Source of the DNA: Cheilinus undulatus
Lineage: Eukaryota > Chordata > Actinopteri > Labriformes > Labridae
Direction: 5' to 3'
Assembly (NCBI RefSeq): GCF_018320785.1
Contig: NC_054881.1
Span: 14,136,275 to 14,200,274 of the forward strand
DNA length: 64,000 bases
Shown here piece by piece: positions 24,487 to 36,348 of the stretch; the stretch's first letter is position 1, and each line of letters begins with the position of its first letter. A program made the position numbers and the translations under genes. The notes below the pieces were generated by a model. It saw only the letters and a program-made list of their open reading frames with translations. It searched no databases and was not told the origin of the DNA.

Positions 24487-24665
24487 CCATCAGCACCTCA
24501 GAGCCACCCCCTACCCTCGTACTAGCACTTACAGCCCACCATACCCCAACATAAACATTTTTGTCTTACCTTTCCTACTATATGGTGCTTACAGCCCGTA
24601 CATCGCCCCCGTCAACAGACTTGGGCTCTGTATTTGCGAGCTCCAGGTAATGACAGCGTTGGTGC

Positions 24666-25146
24666 CGAGGTCATAATAGTTTTGGATTTTTCATTAGTTT
24701 TTATTTTGATTTCGTTTTCATTTTCTGTGTTCAGTTTCAGTCTAGTTTTCATTAGTTTTTACTGCTGATTTGTTAGTTTATTTTAGTTTTTATTTTAAAA
24801 AAAATGCTTTGTTTTAGTTAAGTTTTTATTAGTTTTAGGGTTAGTTTTAGTTTTTTCGGATACATGTCAGGGCGGAGTGAACGTCATACATTTTAAAAAA
24901 CTTTTTCAAAGAGTCTGCTCTTCACTTATCATTTTATTTATTTAAAGATTATGTTTGAATACCACTTCAGACAGAAAACAACCACAATGTGAAGTCTTAA
25001 CCAATCAATTCAGACAATTTTACACCCCCCAGACTTATGTGTAGGTGCCAGTCAGTATGGTTGTGTCAAAGACTAAAACTAAGGATACTTTGTCTCTATT
25101 TTAGTTTTAGTTATTTAGTTATTTTTAGTTAACTATAATAATCTTG
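24666..25146. mobile_element. hAT-like element rich in TTTTAGTTTTAG, perfect 8-bp duplication
   Basis: The element of 481 bases is flanked on both sides by the exact 8-mer gttggtgc (24658-24665 and 25147-25154). Its ends are inverted: CGAGGTCATAATAGTTTT on the left and AACTATAATAATCTTG on the right. The interior is mostly T-rich TTTTAGTTTTAG sequence with no transposase. The 8-bp duplication supports hAT-type mobilisation. Confidence 0.85.
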
Positions 25147-25154
25147 GTTGGTGC

Positions 25155-26272
25155 TACTATCACCCTACAAACAAAACACAGCTATTCCTGGTGCCAACAT
25201 CACTAATGAAAAAAAAACATGAGAAAAGCAGACAATCACAGAGGAAATTCTTAAGAGAGTGCTTAGGAAAAGGATGGGAAGGTAGAGCCAAGGTGGGATG
25301 CCCTGATTGTGAAAGCACTCACCCTGTTGCTCTACCTCCCACTACTCCCAGATTCTCTTAACAGAAGAAAGTACTGAACAGAAAATGAAAAGATTTTCTC
25401 TTATCTTGAACTGACCCCCATCATTCCACATCTGTTCTTTCACAACCTGCCCCCACACTTACAGCTCTCAGAGTGATGAGAAAGCTGATTGAACCCATTA
25501 CATCCCACTTCTACGACGCAAACCCAAACTTTCCCCACTTGGCATTGAGCTCTGGCCCAAAAATAAGTATATCTAAGCTTTTCAGATCGGAAGCATTTTT
25601 TTTCGAACTCAAGAGAGGATCATATTTCTTTTGAGTGGGTGTGGCTTCAGCTTATTCAACTGACACGCCCACACCAGCCTAGAGCAGATTTTACTGCCTC
25701 ATTTTTCATGATTTTTAAGGCTTGATTTTAGAAACTTGTAGATGTTTTTTCATGACTGAAATTTGGTCTGTTGGTTGGTAACACAATGGTCTGTCATACA
25801 ACAAACCTAAAAATAATGACTTTTTAAATCACTTTATAGGGACTTTAAACAACAGGGATGGGATGTAATGCTTGTCCAAAAACTGGACAGCTGCTAAGAC
25901 TTTTTTTCTTACAGTATTTTAGCCCTCATTGCTGTATTTCATTTAAATGATATATCGTCCTTATTTACGGGAGTGTACAGCATGGGAAACATTATATATC
26001 CTTGTTTTTGTTTTGGTTTTTTTTGTATTTTTTTCCATTTTCAAGTATAATTTTTCATTTTGCCTTCTGTTCTGAGTATTGGTTTCATGACCAAGACGTC
26101 GCAATACCACCTCCCTGCCGTTAGGAGTCGCCAGAGTTTTATCTACACAGTTGTCCCCCTCTGTGTTTCTGTTCCTGGTCAACAGCACGGGAAGTTTTAT
26201 AACAGCAGGGTTATATAGAAAGTCTTACCATGTAAATTTAGATTTACCTTTAGCTTTACAGAAGAAAAAAAA
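25155..26272. other. Spacer upstream of tmem141, including its putative promoter
   Basis: No gene recognised to about 26.1 kb. A stretch near 25620-25690 (GAGTGGGTGTGGCTTCAGC) looks like part of a common fish repeat. The tmem141 promoter must lie in the last few hundred bases. It is not CpG-rich and shows no clear TATA box in a suitable place, so I do not mark a start site. Confidence 0.4.
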
Positions 26273-29200
26273 ATGGTTAATCTCGGTCTCACCAAAGTGG
26301 ACGATGCAGTGGCTGCAAAACATCCGGTGAGGTGTCAGTTTGTTGTCGTTTTTCTCTTGCATGTGCACTCCTGATGATTTCTGGAGGACAAATGAATTGC
26401 AGAGGCTACTGCAGATATCAAAGTCTCTGCAAAGTCTTTAGTTGGATGCAGTAGTTTTAACAGCATCAGTAAAACTGTTCAAGGTTGTGAAACGTGTCAG
26501 TATAGACATATAATTCAGTGTTTCAACTACAATTATTTGGGGTTTGTTCTCCAATACAACGTAATCTCCTTTCAAAATAAAAGCAAAAATATTCTGTATA
26601 TGGAATTAATTTAGACAGATTGCACTTTTACAGTATCAGACCGTCAAATGTAAGAAAATATATATTTTCGATATTTTTTGTAATGAATGAATGAACGAAT
26701 GCCAAAGCTTGAAAAAAAAAAAAACACATCCAGTTGGAAGCGATATCCTTCACACTGTTTAAATCGGACAAATATGTTGGTCTGTAATAATTTTCTTACA
26801 ATTTTTGATCGTTTAAAACAATTTTTTTCATATTAATATGACCTTGCATTTTAAATAAACTGCCTGAAGAAGGCCTACTACTAAAATTTTAGTAGTACAT
26901 GACTTCATTAATTCAATAAATACACTCATGGCCACTTTATTAGGTACACCTTGCTAGGACTTAGCTGGACCCCGTTTTGCCTTCAGAACTACCTGAATTA
27001 CTTTTGGCATAGTTTCAACAAGCTGTTGGAAAAATTCTGCAGAGATTTTGGTCCATATTGACATGGTCATCATCATCAGCAGTTGCTGCAGATTTTCTGC
27101 ACATCCATGATGCAAATCTCTCTTTCCACTACGTCCCAAAGGTGCTCTGTTGGATTGAGATCTGGTGACTGTAGAGGCCACTGGAGTACAGTGAGATCAC
27201 TGACATGTTCAAGAAACCAGTTTAAGGGGATTTGAGCTTTGTGACATGGTGCATTATCCTGTTGGAAGTAGCCATCAGAAGATGGGAACACTGTGTTCAC
27301 AAAGGGATGGACATGGTCAGCAACAATACTTAGGTAGGCTGCAGAGTTTAAACGATGCTCAGTTGGTACTAAGGGATCTGGGTAAGGGGTACTGTGTTAT
27401 GCAATTGAACAGGTGTACCTAATAAAGTGGCCAGTGAGAGTATATTTTTGTAGGTTTGACGGTGTGCAAGAGTTTACATGTACAGTACTGGGAAAATGTA
27501 CTCTACTTTCCCACTTCTTATTTATTTGCATATTTCTGTGACTTAAATGTTTCAGATAACCAAAAAGATGTTATTAGACAGAGATTACCCGAGTAAATAC
27601 AAAATGCATTTTTAAAATGATGATTTCATTTCTGACAGGATAAAAGCCATCCAAATCTACCTGGCCATGTGTGAAAAAGTTATTCTGGTTTCATAATAAC
27701 CCAAGTTTATGTTGTAATTTGTGTCTCTAATCACATTTTCAGGGTTTAAGTAGTTATGCAGCCTGTCAATCTCATGCTTTCATGAAAGGGACCGGCACTT
27801 TTGTACTTGGTAAGTGATGCATTTGCCTCAAGAGAGTACAGTTTATTGCCATCTTCATAATGGTTCATTAGAGCTTGACTGTCTGGCATTAAATGCACTA
27901 CATTGCAAAATGTTTTACACATATCAAACAGTCCTTGTGTTCGCTGAACTACCAATTTATAGAAGCAAAAATGCCAATTTATGTATTATATTGTGTTATG
28001 TTTTGTTTGCCACAAGAGGGGGCTGTACTCCACCCAGCAAATGTTTCTTGTAACAGTAAATTAGTTTTTCATTACATGGTGCACACAGAACTTACCATAT
28101 GACAATGATTGTGTCTAATCATAATAGCTGTGAAATAATACAAGCTCTGATGTGCATTATTTTTTCAATCATGGGACAATCTGCTTTGAGTTTCATTAAG
28201 ATGGATTCTAAATTCACACACAACCTCAACTGAGATGTCCTTATTCAGTTAGAGGAGTTGGTAACATGGGATTTTCTGAGTTAGAGTTTTGACTTCATGG
28301 AGTATTCATCCTGACAAGGATCAAATTGAAGGTTAAAGTCTGAAACTTTGAATACATTTTTGGTTTCCTTCCCCTTTAATCACTGCTCCCTGTATTTTCC
28401 AAATGCCAACAACTGGATGCAAAAACCCAGAGATTCATCAGAACAACAGCACCACTATGTATTTGTTGAATAAAAATATAAATCTGATAGATCTAGAGAG
28501 AGCCACATATAAGTTGGGTGTTTAACACCGATACCAGATGTGATGTGTCCTGTGTTTCTCCTCCAGGTGTTGGCGTTTTATTTGCCGTTCAGAAAGCTCT
28601 CCAGAGGAAGCTCCCTTATCCTCTTCAGTGGAACGTTCTTATTTCAGTAGGTGAGGAGTGACTCATGGATCTAATGGGCATAAGACATCAACGATTATTT
28701 CAAGAGCCACCCATACTTCATCATCTTATTTCTCTCTCCTCTCTCAGTGGCATCATCAGTGGGAAGTTATGCAGTGACTCGCTGGGAAACGCAGAAATGC
28801 TCAGACCTCTGGATGCTAATAGAAACAGGAAAAGTGCCGGATAGATCGCCACCTGAGGGTGAGTGCATATTGTCTTGTGATAACTCAACTAAACTAAGCT
28901 TGACTATCACTGTTCTGTTCCCTGTGGATTTTTAGGAAATAACAAGAGCAAAGGTAAATTAAAACCCAACATTAAAGGAGGAGATAACAAGAAATGAGCA
29001 TGCTGAGGGACTTGATCATCAAACTGAGGAAGGATTCATAATGAAAGTCAAGCTTCTCCAAAAAAATATAAACAATAGAGAAGTCGCTCTATCTTACAAA
29101 GCACGGATGCCCGATACTGGATATCCAATCTGCCTCTTTTTGTAAGTTGATTATAGCCAATACTGATATATAAATGTAGTCCAGTCCTCTTAAAACACTT

Positions 29201-29796
29201 TAAGGATGAACAAAGTTTACAGTTTAACGAATGAGGATGTATAACGAAAAGGACTCGAGCTGATGTTGTTCTGTTAGTCCTGCCTAAAACTTCACAAACT
29301 TATTTGCACATATGGCTGATATTTACTTTCCGAGCTCACTGTCTGTCAACGTTGGTCCACAGCTGCAACTTAAAGCTGTATCACGCAAAGAAGAAGCCAC
29401 ATGTGAACATGATTCAGAAACGCTGCCATCTACTCTCAGCCAAAGCCCCTATAAAAAGGAGTGAGACAAATTGGAAAACTGTTCTGTGGTCAGATGAATC
29501 AAAAATTGAAACTCTTGGTTGCTTTTGAACAAAAATATTGGAAATGTCCTTTTATGTGAAGTGGGTTCTTTCCAGTATTTTTGTTCAAATATTTCCAGAT
29601 AAGCTCACTCTCACCAGAGAACTCTGTACTTTTTATTTCATATTCTGTTGAACCTGTTTGTACCAGTAAAAGCAGTTTGCATACTTACCATGTTTTTGTT
29701 TTTTTTTTAATCTTTGTCTGTGTTTTTCTTACAGTACCAAAACCAGAAGAACCAAAAGGACCTGGGAAGACAAAATATGGTGATGTGATGGAATAA
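26273..29796 (+). CDS. tmem141: Transmembrane protein 141
   Basis: Five coding exons: 26273-26326, 27743-27809, 28567-28650, 28748-28858, 29735-29796, giving 125 codons. The start MVNLGLTKVDDAVAAKHP and the motif YAACQSHAFMKG match the vertebrate TMEM141 family closely, as does LPYPLQWNVLISV. Two hydrophobic segments, about residues 32-50 and 62-78, predict a small two-pass membrane protein. The C-terminal exon adds a hydrophilic tail, PKPEEPKGPGKTKYGDVME. The human protein as I recall it has 108 residues and a different end, so this tail is the least conserved part. All splice sites are GT-AG and in phase. The molecular function of the family is not established. Introns 1 and 4 contain Tc1-like relics. 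Confidence 0.94.
26923..27440 (-). mobile_element. Tc1/mariner fragment with GGCCACTTTATTAGG ends
   Basis: Ends CACTCATGGCCACTTTATTA and TAATAAAGTGGCCAGTGAGAG form inverted repeats, flanked by TA. The interior, read on the minus strand, keeps the C-terminal part of a transposase: FQQDNAPCHKA (second catalytic Asp) and SPDLNPTEHLWDVVERE (catalytic Glu). The coding frames overlap and the N-terminal half is missing, so the 518-base copy is internally deleted. It sits in tmem141 intron 1. This is a very common teleost family. Confidence 0.9.
29335..29522 (+). mobile_element. Tc1-like transposase fragment in tmem141 intron 4
   Basis: The stretch containing AACATGATTCAGAAACGCTG and AAACTGTTCTGTGGTCAGAT matches the region around the first catalytic Asp of a Tc1-like family common in fishes. 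The second phrase also occurs, with small changes, in the relic at 52.4-53.7 kb. No ends are present. Confidence 0.65.
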
Positions 29797-30376
29797 ATAT
29801 AGTTTTAAAAAAAATTATGCATCTTCTGTTTATAAAACTTCTTTTTTGTACATGTCCCTCTGTTGGGTTATTGAGATAAGCTGTACTGGGTGTTGCATGC
29901 ATATTTTTTTCATGTTACTCACCACATGAATGAAGTATGTTGTATTTTTTAAAGGGGAAGCTTTAGAATTTCATAACAGAATTACAGTGTGGATAAACAG
30001 ATGAGTTTCCTTAATCAGAGGTCAGGCATTAGTTTGGCTTTTTAGAAGGAATCCGAGGTTAAGCTCATGATCCCCGTATTATGATGTGGATCGGTTTGTT
30101 TGACATGCAACTGAATTCCTGCTGAACTCCTAAAAGCAGCCACATTTTATGACCAGTTTTCAAGTGTATGACCTGAATTTAAACCTTCGTTAATTAATGT
30201 ATGCTTAGGACCTCAGAGAGCAAACAATATGTGGTGTTTCATCCACTTTCCACTGTTGGCTGCAGTATGATCATGGAATCATTTACAATTTTTGCTTTGA
30301 GCCACTTCGTGTTCATTCATCCGTCTTCAGCTCTGAGCTGAAGCAGTGAACCCTGCAACCCCTGAGGATGAATAAA
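29792..30376 (+). other. tmem141: tmem141 3' UTR with two AATAAA signals
   Basis: One AATAAA (29792-29797) overlaps the TAA stop codon itself, and a second lies at 30371-30376. If the second is used the 3' UTR is about 0.6 kb. Use of the first would leave almost no 3' UTR. The more distal signal is the likelier main site. Confidence 0.5.
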
Positions 30377-31379
30377 TATTAATCCTGTTTGGACTTAAAT
30401 CTACCTGGCATCAGTGATGAAACAGAAATACCATGAGCTGAGGTGCTAATTTAGAATGACAGTCCAAGCGTTATGTTTTGTAGATAATAGGATGGCAGAG
30501 GAAATGAAGAAACACGGCAATTCCAACATGACATAGAAAGAAAGTGACTAAAGATTAAGGTGAACAAAGACGCTAAGACAGGAAGAATCATTTTGACATT
30601 TGAACTCTTTTTATATCTACCTCTGTCCTGCTACCTGCTGCATTTTCATGATTTAACAATAGGGGTTTCTTTATGTTGCACTTACAAATCCACTGTTCTT
30701 CAACTATTTAAAAGCAAAAATTCTAAATTAAAATTCACTTCAATAAAAAGAAATCCATATATATACATATGTCTAAGCTCGTGTTTTAAATGTTCTTACA
30801 TGTGTGGGATGCTTGGGGCTTTATGCCAACATATAGAGTGCAAAAATCTCATAATGATCCACCCTCCCATCACAGGCACAAACACACCCACATACTCATG
30901 TTGACAGCAACACAGAGGGGCTAAGTAAGGACAACGAGCATGAAAGAAGAAGATAAACCTCACAAAAATAACTGAATTATGTTGGGGAAGAAAAGAAATG
31001 CTAAAACTTGTATCATATCATCAACATGTATTTCACTGGTTACATTAATAATATTAATCGTTTAAAACAATGAGTAGAAAATAGAAATTTATTATCATAA
31101 GCCATTGAAAAAAATCTGAAACTCTTCACCATACTTTAAATAAAATATTTATTTTAACCTACAAAAAAAAAACTAGAAATATAGTGCAATGGTAGGAAAA
31201 TATATTTTGCACTATTTAAAATACATTGCAGTGCTGCAGAAATAAAAAAATAGGTTGCATTTTTTAAAAAACGTATTAAAAAAAGCAAAAATATATTGCG
31301 CTACAAGAAAACATATATTGCATCAGTTTATAAAGATATTAAACATTAAAATAACTGCACTAGTTGGAAAAATATATGT
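30377..31379. other. AT-rich intergenic DNA
   Basis: No gene recognised. The part from about 31140 to 31380 is very AT-rich with recurring ATATATTGCACTA-like words, probably a decayed repeat. Confidence 0.45.
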
Positions 31380-31800
31380 GAATACAACCTCCAACTCCAA
31401 AAAAGTTGGGAAGTTGTGTAAAAAATTAACAAAACAATAGAAAATCCCTATGCATGCTGGTAGTCGAGTGGTTAAGGTGCATGCCATATACGCAGGTGAC
31501 CCAGGTTCAAATCCAGCCCATGGCACTATTTCCTGCATGTCTCTCCCTGCTCTCTCTCCTGTTTCCGACTCTATCCACTGCCCTATCAAATAAAGGCAAA
31601 AAGGCCAAAAATAAATCTTAAGAAAACAATAGAAAATCCCTTTCACTTATATTCAGTTGAACACAGCAAATCAAGACATTTATTATTCAAGCTGATAAAC
31701 TTTATTATGTCTTAAAATCATACACACATTTTGAATTGACGCCTGCAGCATGTTCTAAAAAAGTTGGGACAGGAGCAAGGAAACCACTGTGCTACATCAT
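31380..31800. mobile_element. Tc1-like element end, interrupted by a SINE
   Basis: CAACTCCAAAAAAGTTGGGA near 31387 and CTAAAAAAGTTGGGACAGGA near 31755 are terminal-type motifs of the same Tc1-like family seen at 29.3 and 52.4 kb. The SINE at 31450-31622 splits it, so this element was in place first. Confidence 0.6.
31450..31622 (+). mobile_element. tRNA-derived SINE with perfect 19-bp target duplication
   Basis: A tRNA-like head has a Pol III A box (TAGTCGAGTGG, 31461-31471) and B box (GGTTCAAATCC, 31504-31514). It is followed by the body motif TTTCCTGCATGTCTCTCCCT and a tail with AATAAAGGCAAAAAGGCC. The exact 19-mer AAAACAATAGAAAATCCCT flanks both sides (31431-31449 and 31623-31641), showing target-primed insertion with no decay of the duplication. 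The copy is therefore fairly young. It is a SINE and not a working tRNA gene, since the head does not close into an acceptor stem. Confidence 0.9.
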
Positions 31801-31879
31801 CTTTTCTTCTAACATTCTGTAAGTCTGTGAACTGAAGACACAAACGATTGAAGAACTGAACATGGATTTTTCCCCAATT

Positions 31880-32280
31880 CTTTGGAACAGGCTTTCATTG
31901 AGGATATCTATAATTTGCACCATTCAGCTTTCCCTCAACCATAAAAAGTCTCCAAGCTCCTGCTTCTGAAAAACACCCCCACGGCATGATGCTGCCACCA
32001 CCATGCTTCACTGTTGGGATTGTATTAGGCAGGCAATGAACCTTGCCAAGTCTCCCCTAGACATAACACAATTTCTCAGTTTTGCTGAGTGACCAGTTCT
32101 TGGAGTCCTGTTTGTGCCAAACCTCTTCGATTCTTAATTTGCCTTCCGCTTTTCAGATAATAGACATAGACACAGCCACACCAAACTTCAGTGTTAAGTT
32201 ACTCAAGTGCAGAGCTTTGTCCCTTCACAGAGGTCAAATTTCCTTGAAACATCTGTCGTCTGTATTCTGAAAGCTGTCTT
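31880..32280 (-). mobile_element. Tc1 transposase relic
   Basis: The minus strand matches the region coding for the catalytic core of a common fish Tc1 element. Key + strand phrases are CCCCCACGGCATGATGCTGC and ACCACCATGCTTCACTGT. No ends or open frame remain. It lies next to the Tc1-like/SINE patch and adds to a composite of unrelated transposon pieces. Confidence 0.7.
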
Positions 32281-32289
32281 TGCTTGATT

Positions 32290-34500
32290 ATAAATACTTG
32301 AAAAATTGTAACAAAAAGAAAAAGTTTAGTAAAAAGCTCTCTAACATCTGAGCGTATGCTGACTCAGATTCCTTTTTTGTCAATTGCAGGATTGAATTTG
32401 ACTACCAAACCAAATCATGACCTCTGTTTATCTGCATACCTGAACTAGTTTGTGCAATAGAGAGCTAGCAGCATGTTTTCTTCTCCATGCAGAGCAGGTC
32501 AGTGAAACAATGGAGTCCTTTAACCACGCTTTAACACCTCTGTGAATGATGCGGACAAAGTCCGGGTATTAGATTTTTGGATAACAAGCTTAAGAAAGTC
32601 TTAAGGGAGTTTAAAGCAGAAGCTCACACTGGTGTACATTTTAATACTGTCAATTAAAGGAAAATGTGTAAGCATTCTGGCTCAGAGGAAGATTTGGCTT
32701 CTGTTTAATGCTGTTTTTTCTTTTCTTCATCTTTGTACATCCTGAATCCACCCCCACTCTTGGTTCCTGTCGCTCTCGTCCGCCCACTGTAATTCAAATC
32801 TGATTTTACACCTCTAAGATTTAAAGGTTTTGAATTCTCTCCCATTTGAAAAAAGAGCCTCATGAATTGAATAAGCTCTCAAATCCTTTGTCACATGCAC
32901 ACTGATGCTGCTGAAGGGAAAGAGTTAGAGGAACAGGGAGCAAACAGGAGATAATGAGGGAAGAGACTGCACGTGTGCTACACGAGAGGCCTTACTACAT
33001 GTCCAACTACTCACACAAAAAGTGGTATGGACTTGTTTTTTGGCACACTTGCCAGCCTCTGGCATGCTTTAGGGAGAGTGTGTGGAGAGTTTTTTTTTTT
33101 TTGCAGCAGCAGCAGCATGGCATGTGCGTGACATGAGAAAAGAGAGACGATCAGGACTGATGGCTCATTTGTCTGACCCTGTGAGGCCAGTGAGCTGCAA
33201 CTGGACTGTGTGCATGTCTCCCTCTATTCTCTTCCACTTTTTCTGTATGAATCAACCCTGAATTTTGGGTCAAACAAATGCCCCAAAACACATCTCATAA
33301 CAGCCCAACGTTAGATAAAGGCAAAGCAGTGCTGATATGAATCTATACCCTGAAATATATGAACAACTGATCCATTCCAGCCGGCAGCCATAATCAATTC
33401 CCTCAAATTAGTGTGTTAACGATAACAACTGGTGTGTGATTGACTGTCAGAAGGGGTGGGGGGCAGCTCATGTGTTTATTGATTGTGTGTCCTCTCTGCC
33501 AGCGTCTAAAGAAAAACTTGTGGAGCATTTCGCTGACATAATAGTGTAAATATGTGATTCATGGTCTGGTCTGACAGAGAAAATAACAGCACACATTAGG
33601 TAATGTTTGGTTTACAGGGAGTCCTTTGTGACAGTGTGACAGGATCTTCAGCAATGATCACTGCTCAGCTCTGGCATTGGATACGAGTTCATGTCTGGGC
33701 AGGTCAGAGATAAACATGGGTCTGTGTGTGCAGAGGCTGAGAGTTTCTCTGAGTGATTCATCTCTGGAGAAACTGAAAAAGTGTCCCTGAAGTGACTGGA
33801 ATGATTGTGAGGTGATACGCATCACATTATACAATAGCAAGCTGAATGTTGAAAAGGGTTGGTTTAGCTCAATTTAACCCCCAGGTAAAATTAGTCTAAA
33901 TGCCTATAAAGGCATACCTGAAAATAATTAAATGCTGCTTGGAATGAAAGTGCATACAAGGTGTGTTTAGAAAGATAACACTCTGAAGTTTCTTCCCTCT
34001 CTATCAGACTCACTGTAGCTGCTGCTGGTTTTTAATAATACAACCAAAAACCCCCTAAAAGATTTTCAGAAATTTTTTTGTGAAACAGAGGCCTTTGGAT
34101 GACCACAGCTGGGAGGTATTAGCTGGAAATCTCAACTGCACCAAAGTACGGAGACTTAGCTAGTTCAGCTTCAAAGCTGATAATAACAGAACAGTATATG
34201 AGTATTTTACTCCTGCTTTTTTATGAGGAAAAGTCCAGGTGCTTTCATAAAGACCCTTGGTAACCTAGTAATCATGGTTATATGCCTACAATTAAAAGGC
34301 TGCTACTCCTGCATGCTTCAACCGACTGGTGTCATCTTCGTCTCTGAAAAGGTGACACTCAAAAGAACCCTTTCCTTAGTCCAGAATCACTGGATCAATC
34401 AGTGTTAGTGTCTCAAAGATAGAGGAATGAAATGAAATGAAATAAAGAGGATTTTTTTTTGCATAATAGTTTTAAAAATACCATTACATCAATTGTTGTG
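32290..34500. other. Intergenic DNA, no gene recognised
   Basis: Mixed-composition DNA with a short poly(T)/(CAG)n patch near 33090-33118. No exon-like frame with splice sites, no clear mobile element ends. Confidence 0.5.
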
Positions 34501-34504
34501 GTGG

Positions 34505-34806
34505 AATTCCATCCATTTTTATACCACTTATGCTGTTGGGGATTACGGGGGGGCTGGAGCCTATCTCAGCTGTCATTGGGCGAAAGTCGGGGTACACCCT
34601 GGACTGATCGCCAGTCAATTGCAGACATGCTCACATTCACAGCTATGGCCAATTTAGAGTCACCAATTAACCTAGCAAGCATGTCTTTGGTGGTGGGAGG
34701 GAGCCGGAGTACCCGGAGAGAACCCACACATGCAAGGGGAGACTATGCAAACCCTGCACAGAAAGGCCATGACCGGGTATTGCTGTGAGGCAATAGCTCT
34801 AACCCC
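34505..34806 (-). mobile_element. SINE-like interspersed repeat with CCATCC tail
   Basis: Read on the minus strand, this has a head with TTGCCTCACAGCAA, then CTCTCCGGGTACTCCGGCTC, AATTGGTGACTCTAAATTGG, and a tail ending in GGATGG. These are hallmarks of one of the commonest teleost short repeats, whose head is tRNA-like and whose tail probably comes from a LINE partner. The tRNA-like head is eroded here. The open frame across it on the + strand is a by-product. Confidence 0.7.
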
Positions 34807-35999
34807 TAAATACATTAATTTAAGATTTATATATCATCCTGCACTCATATTTGCATTGCTAGAGACACAGTGTACTAATTTTACTCATGTTTCTGGCAGC
34901 ATGGCAGTCCCTCCATGGCTTGGGCTGATAACATCACAGCCTTAGCAAACATAGCTAAAGCTAACATAGATACTGTAGCTACATAACTGCTTTGAGAGCC
35001 TAGCTCCAGCTATGTAAGCTACATGTAGCTATATGTAGCCTACACAGCTAACAGAGCTATGTTGGCTACATTTGCTGTGTCAGAATTTCTTCATGGAGGA
35101 CAAGCTTTTTTTCCTGTAAGCAGTTTATTACTCGGCTTCATTAAACATTTTGATGATATTTTTTAACATTTCCCTCTTGATATCCTAACTCCTACCTTAA
35201 CCCCTACACTAACCCCAAAAGGATGTTTATTCTGATTTTATTTTGAAAGTTTTAGCATGTATATCCATCCTGACAGAGATGGCGTCTCACATGAATGATC
35301 TGAGACAGCCCGTCAGAGATGTACAGTCTGCAGCTAGACCTGTCTCAAGTAATGCAAAAATATTCATTCCAGTTTAGAAATATGTTTTTCTACAGGTGTA
35401 TGGTATTATTGACATCGGGACTGTTATGTTGCAAAGGCTACGATATTACAATTTTGTTGTGCAAATTGAATGTTTTTTATGGGTTAGATTTATTCATCTA
35501 ATAAAGTTTAATATATGTAATTAAATATAAAGACCTCTTCCATGGAAAATCTAAATTTAACTTGTAATGGCAATCATGTTGGTGACACCTACCCTGCAGC
35601 AGCGTTTAAAGCATTAGAAATAATTATACAGATGTATCAAAAAAAGTTGTTAATGTCTGGTTTACATTTGCAGCATGTGTAAAGCTATCCCTATTCATTT
35701 CAAAGTTTTAATAACCAGATAAAAAAAGTCAGAACATGTTCTTTAACTCCGTTAAAATAGTCACGTTTACCTATTGAATTGGCCTCATGTATTCACACTG
35801 CAGCCTAATTCCAGGGTAAAAGTTAACAAGGAAAAAGATCATTTTATTACGTCAAACAAAAGGTTCCTGTTCACCATGATGGTGGCTGTAAAGTGATACT
35901 TTACCCAGCTCGTTTTCATTATGTGGAGGGCTGGAATGATATTCAGGCTTTATGAATAACGTCTCTGCATTAGTAATAACAAAAGCACAAATCAAACTT
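34807..35999. other. Spacer upstream of sapcd2
   Basis: About 34940-35070 contains many TAGCTA and AGCTACA words and looks like a decayed short-period repeat. The rest shows no gene or element with defined ends. Confidence 0.45.
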
Positions 36000-36348
36000 G
36001 AGAGTACCTCAGGCCTGCACCAATGAGAGCAAAGCTCGTGCGCACTGCGGCCAATGGCTGGTCCCGGGACGCTCGCGCACAGCCGTTTGAAGGGCGGTCC
36101 TCTGCAGAAAAAGGAAAGTATGGATCAGAGAGCAGTGGAGTTTCAGTGGGAAGATAGACGTTGAAAACGGTGAAATATTTGGAGAATTTCTGGATTTAAA
36201 AGGCGTTTCACGGATACGTATTAAGCTGTTCGGTGATTTTACCGGCTTTGTGTAGTTTTTATGTGCCGCTGTGTGCTTTTATAAAGTTAGCCAACTTGTG
36301 GTTGGCGTGTTTTTCATTGATCAGTGAGCGGAGATTATCGGTACGTTC
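36000..36348 (+). promoter_or_regulatory. sapcd2: sapcd2 promoter: two CCAAT boxes plus CHR-like site
   Basis: CpG-rich DNA before the sapcd2 start. Two CCAAT boxes (36021-36025 and 36052-36056) lie 31 bases apart in the same orientation. A TTTGAA motif (36086-36091), the consensus of the cell-cycle genes homology region (CHR), follows 34 bases after the second. This spacing is typical of promoters silenced by the DREAM complex in G0/G1 and activated by B-MYB/FOXM1 with NF-Y in G2/M. It fits a gene whose product works in mitosis. The start site is probably near 36110; no TATA box is seen. Confidence 0.65.

Noticed and set aside
31455-31530. A tRNA gene
   Set aside because: A and B boxes are present, but there is no closed cloverleaf, and the body, tail and 19-bp duplication show it is a SINE.
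31323-31646. 107-codon minus-strand frame
   Set aside because: Antisense to the SINE at 31450-31622.
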